The translations under genes and the position numbers were made by a program. Below the pieces are notes generated by a model. It was not told the DNA's origin. It made no database searches and was given only the letters and a program-made list of their open reading frames with translations. DNA of 64,000 bases. Origin: Amycolatopsis sp. DSM 110486. Lineage in GTDB: Bacteria; Actinomycetota; Actinomycetes; Mycobacteriales; Pseudonocardiaceae. Numbering within the stretch: the stretch's first letter is position 1; every line of letters begins with the position of its first letter. Positions 60,242 to 64,000 of this stretch are shown here, in pieces. The stretch lies in the NCBI RefSeq assembly GCF_019468465.1, contig NZ_CP080519.1:3611001-3675000 (forward strand), written 5' to 3'.

Positions 60242-60979
60242 ATGAGCAGCCCCACGCGAAGGGGCCGCGCGCGAGCGGCTACCGAGCAGGACATCCGCCG
60301 GACCGCCCGGAGACTGCTGGTCGAACAGGGTCCGGACGCCGTGACGCTCCGGGCGATCGCCCGGGAGCTGGGCATCACCGCGCCGGCCCTGTACCGCTAC
60401 TACGAATCGCGCGACGACCTGGTGGAGAAGCTGCGCCTCGACGTGATCGCCGATCTCGCCGCCGAGCTCGCCGAGGACGTCGCCGTGCTCCCCGACGACG
60501 GGATGGCGCAGCTGTTCGCCATCTGCAAGGGCTTCCGCCGCTGGGCGCTCACGCACACCAAGGAGTTCACGCTGGTGTTCGCGTCGCCCACGGGCGGCGT
60601 CGGCACCACGGCGGGCAGTGCGCTGCACCGCCTCGACGAGCCGTTCGGCCGCATCTTCCTCGCCGCCGCCGGCCAAGTCCTCGCCACGCACGACCTGGTC
60701 ATGCCGCCGAACGACGTCGTCCCGCCCGAGCTGCGCGACGACCTCACCGCGTTCCAGAGCGAGCTGCTCGCCGTGCTCGGCGAGTCGGGCCGCGCGATCG
60801 CGCCCGAGAAGCTGGACCTCGGGCTCACGTACCTGATGATCCAGTTCTGGGCGCGCCTCTACGGCCACGTGACGCTCGAGGTGTTCGGCAATTACCCGAT
60901 CCCCGTGTCGAAGCCGGACATCCTCTTCGAGGCCATCCTCACCGACCTGGCCCGCGACGTGGGGCTGTACGCCGGTTAG
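60242..60979 (+). CDS. TetR-family regulator
   Basis: 245 residues. The N-terminal HTH is RRTARRLLVEQGPDAVTLRAIARELGI followed by TAPALYRYYESRDDLVEKL. The C-terminal ligand domain (about 85-245) has the WHG-type start ICKGFRRWALTHTKEFTLVF. The probable operator lies directly upstream and overlaps the end of the previous gene, so autorepression is likely. The leaderless layout (TAGAAT 6 nt before ATG) is clear. Confidence 0.92.
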   Translation: MSSPTRRGRARAATEQDIRRTARRLLVEQGPDAVTLRAIARELGITAPALYRYYESRDDLVEKLRLDVIADLAAELAEDVAVLPDDGMAQLFAICKGFRRWALTHTKEFTLVFASPTGGVGTTAGSALHRLDEPFGRIFLAAAGQVLATHDLVMPPNDVVPPELRDDLTAFQSELLAVLGESGRAIAPEKLDLGLTYLMIQFWARLYGHVTLEVFGNYPIPVSKPDILFEAILTDLARDVGLYAG

Positions 60980-61143
60980 GCCGTGTGGCCGCCGTCGACC
61001 GACAGCGTCGCGGCGGTGATGTACGCGCTCGCCGGGCCGGCGAGGTAGGCGACGGCGTCGGCGACTTCCTCGGCCGTGCCGTAGCGCCCGACCGCGGTGA
61101 GCGACTTCTGGTCGTCGGCGAACGGGCCCTCGGCCGGGTTCAT
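60976..61143 (-). pseudogene. C-terminal remnant of a short-chain dehydrogenase
   Basis: About 55 residues match only the end of SDR proteins: GRYGTAEEVADAVAYLAGPAS followed by YITAATLSVDGGHTA. Such a piece lacks the nucleotide loop and YxxxK. Upstream sequence on the same strand does not continue the fold, and the ABC gene starts 96 bp away on the other strand. It is the relic of a gene cut by a deletion or rearrangement, and probably not functional. Its stop overlaps the end of the TetR gene by 4 bp. Confidence 0.72.
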
Positions 61144-61239
61144 GTTGCCTCGCTGCCACCCAAGAAGGTTCGGTTTCGCGCACGGCCGGACACGGTTTGT
61201 GACAAACTCACCTTCGGATCTTGAAGGGGAGGGCCGGGG

Positions 61240-62115
61240 TTGCTGCACGTCCAGGGGCTGGTGAAGGACTACGACGGGCGCCGGGTGGTGGAGGGCGTGT
61301 CGTTCGCGTTGCAGCCGGGCACGGTCACCGCGTTCCTGGGCCCGAACGGCGCCGGGAAGTCGACGACGCTGCGCATGATCTGCGGCCTGACCCGCCCCAC
61401 GGCGGGCACGGCGACGATCGCCGGGCGGCGGTTCGCGGAGTGGCCCAACCCGGGGCACGTCGCGGGCGTACTTCTCGACGCGGCCGCCGTGCATCCCGGG
61501 CGCACGGGCCGCCACCACCTCGTGAACGGCGCCAAGCTCATGCGCCTGCCCAGCTCGCGCGCCGACCAGGTGCTCGCGCAGGTCGGGCTCAGCGACGCGG
61601 CGAACCGGCGCATCGGCAAGTACAGCCTCGGCATGCGCCAGCGCCTCGGGCTCGCGCACGCGCTGCTCGCCGACCCGCCCGTGCTCATCCTCGACGAGCC
61701 CATCAACGGCCTCGACCCCGAAGGAATCCGGTCCACGCGGCAACTCCTGCGCGGCTACGCCCAACGCGGCGGCACGGTGCTGCTGTCGAGCCACGTGCTG
61801 TCCGAAGTGGACCAGACGGCCGACCGCATCGTGATGATCGGCCACGGCCGCGTCGTCGCCGACGGGCCGCTCGCGAGCTTCGCCGGCCCCGCGCGGACGG
61901 TCGTGCGCACCAACGACGTGCCCAAACTCGGCACCGCCCTGCAGCGCGCGGGCCTCGACGTCCGACAGACCGGCCCCGACGCGCTTTCCGTCGCCGCCCC
62001 GACGGAGCGCGTCTCGGAGATCGCGTTCGCCGCACAGGTGCGGGTGCTCGGGCTGGCCGAGGAACAGCAGAACCTGGAAGAGCTCTTCTTCCGCCTCACG
62101 GGAGGTCCGCGATGA
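61240..62115 (+). CDS. ABC transporter ATP-binding protein, ABC-2 exporter type
   Basis: 291 residues; TTG start 6 nt after GGGGAGGG. Walker A GPNGAGKST is at about residues 35-43, the signature is YSLGMRQRLGLAHALL (S-x-G-M-R-Q), Walker B is VLILDEPINGLDPEG, and the switch His is in LLSSHVLSE. YSLGMRQRLG and DEPxNGLDPxG mark the DrrA/CcmA-like group that pairs with ABC-2 permeases. The C-terminal 80 residues are the usual regulatory tail. The permease gene overlaps by 4 bp. Confidence 0.93.
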   Translation: MLHVQGLVKDYDGRRVVEGVSFALQPGTVTAFLGPNGAGKSTTLRMICGLTRPTAGTATIAGRRFAEWPNPGHVAGVLLDAAAVHPGRTGRHHLVNGAKLMRLPSSRADQVLAQVGLSDAANRRIGKYSLGMRQRLGLAHALLADPPVLILDEPINGLDPEGIRSTRQLLRGYAQRGGTVLLSSHVLSEVDQTADRIVMIGHGRVVADGPLASFAGPARTVVRTNDVPKLGTALQRAGLDVRQTGPDALSVAAPTERVSEIAFAAQVRVLGLAEEQQNLEELFFRLTGGPR

Positions 62116-62894
62116 TCCCGATGCAGACGCCTGTGCAGCAACAGCCGGCATGGGCGACCGGTGCTGCGAAGCGCGCCTCGTTCGGCGCGGTGGTGGGTGT
62201 CGAGCTGCGGAAGTTCGCCGCCACGCCGGCCGACAAGATCCTGCTGATCGCCGGACCCATCGCGGTGGTGCTGCTGTCGATCCTGTTCATGGTCGACCCG
62301 TTCAACCCGGTGACCATGCGCAAACAGCTGGGGACCGTGGTGACCACCATCCGGTTGGCGGCGATCCTCGTGGACGTCGCCCTGGTGAAGCTCATCGCGA
62401 GCGAGTGGCACTACCGCAGCGCCCAGCCCACCCTGCTCGCCCAGCCCTCCCGGCTGAGGTACGTGCTGGCCCAGGGCGCGATCGCCGCCGGTGCCTGGGT
62501 GCTCGTGGCCGGCCTGCACATCCTGATGACCTTCACCTACTTCGCTGGTGTGCTTGACGACCACGACGCCGAGAACCTGCTGACGATCCGGGTGGGCACC
62601 ACGATCGGAGTGTGCCTGCTCGGGTCGTTCCTCATGACCCTGCTGGCCGTCTCGATCGCGTGGCTGATCCCGAACACCGCCGGCGCGATCGCCGCCTACT
62701 GCCTGATCTCGATCCTGTTCGTGATCGTGCAGGCCAATCAGGACTTCGCAGGCTGGGTCGATCCGGTCGAACCCGCGCGACAGCTCGGCGGGCTGTCCAC
62801 GCACGGCCCGATCGCGCTGGCCACATCGCTGGTGCTCTGGCTCGGGGTCACGGCGCTCGGCGTCACTCGCGCTGCGCGGCGGGAAGCCGCCTAG
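62112..62894 (+). CDS. ABC-2-type permease
   Basis: 260 residues; ATG overlaps the ATPase stop, with GGAGG 6 nt upstream. A Gln-rich cytoplasmic start is followed by VVGVELRKFAATPADKILLIAG (coupling element) and six helices to the end. EWHYRSAQPTLLAQPSRLRY is the loop typical of small ABC-2 permeases. The pair could export a drug, lipid or peptide. Its stop shares CTAG with the convergent lipoprotein gene. Confidence 0.88.
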   Translation: MIPMQTPVQQQPAWATGAAKRASFGAVVGVELRKFAATPADKILLIAGPIAVVLLSILFMVDPFNPVTMRKQLGTVVTTIRLAAILVDVALVKLIASEWHYRSAQPTLLAQPSRLRYVLAQGAIAAGAWVLVAGLHILMTFTYFAGVLDDHDAENLLTIRVGTTIGVCLLGSFLMTLLAVSIAWLIPNTAGAIAAYCLISILFVIVQANQDFAGWVDPVEPARQLGGLSTHGPIALATSLVLWLGVTALGVTRAARREAA

Positions 62895-63514
62895 CGGACA
62901 AGGGAGCCGCCGCCGGGATCGACCGCGGCGAAGTAGTCGCCCGCCATTTTGCGCAGCGGCGGGCAGTACTTGTCGGCGGCGCGGCGGTAACCGTCGATGG
63001 ACGAGTCGTCCGCGCCGCCTTGGTGGAAGGTGTCGAACGCCAATGGCTCCGCGGAGCCGGTGTTCACGATGAGGGAGCAGCCGTTCATCCCGGCCGAAGT
63101 CACGGCGTAGTAGCGCCCGAGCAGGATTTCTCGGCGGAAGTGGCTGCTCAACCCCGATTCGGACATCCACGCGGACTGCCACGGGTCGGGTTGGCGGCTG
63201 TCGGCGGCGTCCGTGTGCACGACGAGTAGCCCATCGGCCGAGTTGATGTCGCAGGCCTTGACGTTCGGGTCGAAGGTCGGCTGGCTGGTGGCACCGAGTG
63301 CGGCGAGCAGAGCAGGGTTGCGCTCGAACTGGGTGCAGCTGTCGGGGAACACGTTGGGCCGGGTGGTCACCGTCGGCAGCTTGTCGTAGGCGATCGAGTC
63401 GGCGGGCAGGGTCGGCGCCGGCTTGCCCGGGGCCGGACCGGGCGCCACGGCGCAGCCGGTCAGAGCGAGGGCAGCGGCGAGTACCGGCAGAACGGTGAGC
63501 GATCGACTACGCAC
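62891..63514 (-). CDS. DUF3558 family lipoprotein (second member)
   Basis: 207 residues from GTG 63514, chosen because TAACGT (complement of 63522-63527) is 7 nt upstream; a GTG at 63523 lies inside that element. Lipobox LTGC is near residue 21. The DUF3558 features are FPDSCTQFERNPALLAALGA, VKACDIN, GMNGCSLIVNTG and DKYCPPLRKMAGDYF, with four Cys after the lipid Cys. It is distant from the copy at 38148-38747. The role is unknown. Confidence 0.85.
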   Translation of the reverse strand: MRSRSLTVLPVLAAALALTGCAVAPGPAPGKPAPTLPADSIAYDKLPTVTTRPNVFPDSCTQFERNPALLAALGATSQPTFDPNVKACDINSADGLLVVHTDAADSRQPDPWQSAWMSESGLSSHFRREILLGRYYAVTSAGMNGCSLIVNTGSAEPLAFDTFHQGGADDSSIDGYRRAADKYCPPLRKMAGDYFAAVDPGGGSLVR

Positions 63515-63593
63515 GGCGAGCACGTTACCGGCCCGGGCACGAGACCCGGGCCGGAACGCGCGAATTCACCAGCACTGAAACACCAGCGCCGAT

Positions 63594-64000
63594 TCACAGC
63601 ACGATGTTGACCAACCGCCCCGGCACCACGATCACCTTGCGCGGCGTCTTGTCGCCCACCAGCGCGGCCACCTTCTCGTCCGCCAGAGCCGCGGCCTGCA
63701 CGGCCTCCGAAGCAGCATCCGCCGGCACCGTCACGCGCGCCCGGACCTTGCCGTTGACCTGGATCGGGTACTCCACCGAGTCCTCGACCAGGTACTGCTC
63801 GTCGACGACCGGGAAGGGGCCGTGGACCAGGGAGTCGACGTGGCCCATGCGGTGCCACAGCTCCTCGGCGACGTGCGGCGCCAGCGGAGCCAGCAGCAGC
63901 ACCAGCGGCTCCGCCACCTCGCGCGGGGTGCCGGCAGCCGAGCCGTACACCTTCGTCAGGTGGTTGTTCAGCTCGATCAGCTTCGCGCCCGCGGTGTTGA
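63594..64000 (-). CDS. leuS: Leucyl-tRNA synthetase, C-terminal part only
   Basis: About 135 residues at the right edge; the rest lies beyond the window. The visible part is the anticodon-binding helical bundle ([39 protein letters not shown]) followed by the LeuRS C-terminal module ([33 protein letters not shown]). LeuRS charges tRNA-Leu. leuS near ino1-ponA-dnaB matches the actinobacterial order. Confidence 0.94.
   Translation of the reverse strand, partial: NTAGAKLIELNNHLTKVYGSAAGTPREVAEPLVLLLAPLAPHVAEELWHRMGHVDSLVHGPFPVVDEQYLVEDSVEYPIQVNGKVRARVTVPADAASEAVQAAALADEKVAALVGDKTPRKVIVVPGRLVNIVL

Noticed and set aside
1..64000. tRNA or rRNA genes, insertion sequences, prophage
   Set aside because: No cloverleaf, rRNA motif, transposase, integrase or terminal repeats were recognised on reading. 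A covariance-model scan would settle tRNAs.

Overview
The window is high-GC DNA with actinobacterial gene order and is most likely from a Pseudonocardiaceae chromosome (Amycolatopsis or a close relative), not far from the replication origin. The strongest clue is a block that keeps the order known from the Mycobacterium tuberculosis Rv0041-Rv0058 region. It runs leuS (partial, right edge), a MarR gene, ino1 with a PadR regulator, a DUF5318 protein, class A PBP (ponA), a GT87 membrane glycosyltransferase, rpsF-ssb-rpsR-rplI and dnaB. An AftB-like arabinofuranosyltransferase, ESX-associated EspG and DUF3558 proteins, and many GTG starts agree with this. No tRNA, rRNA, CRISPR array, insertion sequence or prophage was recognised.

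Layout. Positions 1-8052: a truncated permease, a repeat-bearing hypothetical protein, trmB, an FtsX/MacB-type ABC exporter (minus strand) and, divergent from it across a 20-bp palindrome, a NarL-type two-component pair. 8113-11089: two secreted proteins (CHRD, Lipoprotein_15) and an amidohydrolase. 11114-18992: a minus-strand run of SDR, AftB-like enzyme, SdrD B-domain exoprotein, PhoX phosphatase, and an MFS pump with its MarR regulator. 19058-32845: HAD hydrolase, ino1-padR, DUF5318, two tandem class A PBPs, an oxidoreductase/ROK pair, the GT87 enzyme and endonuclease IV. 32957-35849: three tandem secreted, C-terminally anchored proteins of one unrecognised family. 35942-37569: the S6-SSB-S18-L9 operon. 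37781-40975: a small ESX-associated cluster. 40976-41675: a 700-bp gap with five DnaA-box matches and one LexA-type SOS box just ahead of dnaB. 43090-50270: acetyltransferase, MarR regulator with a frameshifted neighbour, a DODA-type dioxygenase, and a 1045-residue chaplin-like repeat protein with an upstream secreted partner. 50271-64000: an AI-2E transporter with a second two-component pair, a lipoprotein, DUF1707 protein, an rbsK/ParB-like/ptsI operon, membrane proteins, a TetR regulator, an SDR remnant, an ABC-2 exporter, a DUF3558 lipoprotein and the 3' end of leuS.

Shared themes. Much of the window builds or decorates the cell envelope: PBPs, arabinan and GT87 transferases, inositol synthesis, surface proteins. 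A second theme is replication and translation (dnaB, ssb, ribosomal proteins). At least thirteen genes lack a Shine-Dalgarno and instead have a TANNNT hexamer exactly 6 or 7 nt before the start codon, the layout of leaderless mRNAs. The most unusual items are the regulatory region before dnaB, the three-gene surface family with graded LPXTG-like signals, and the chaplin-like giant.
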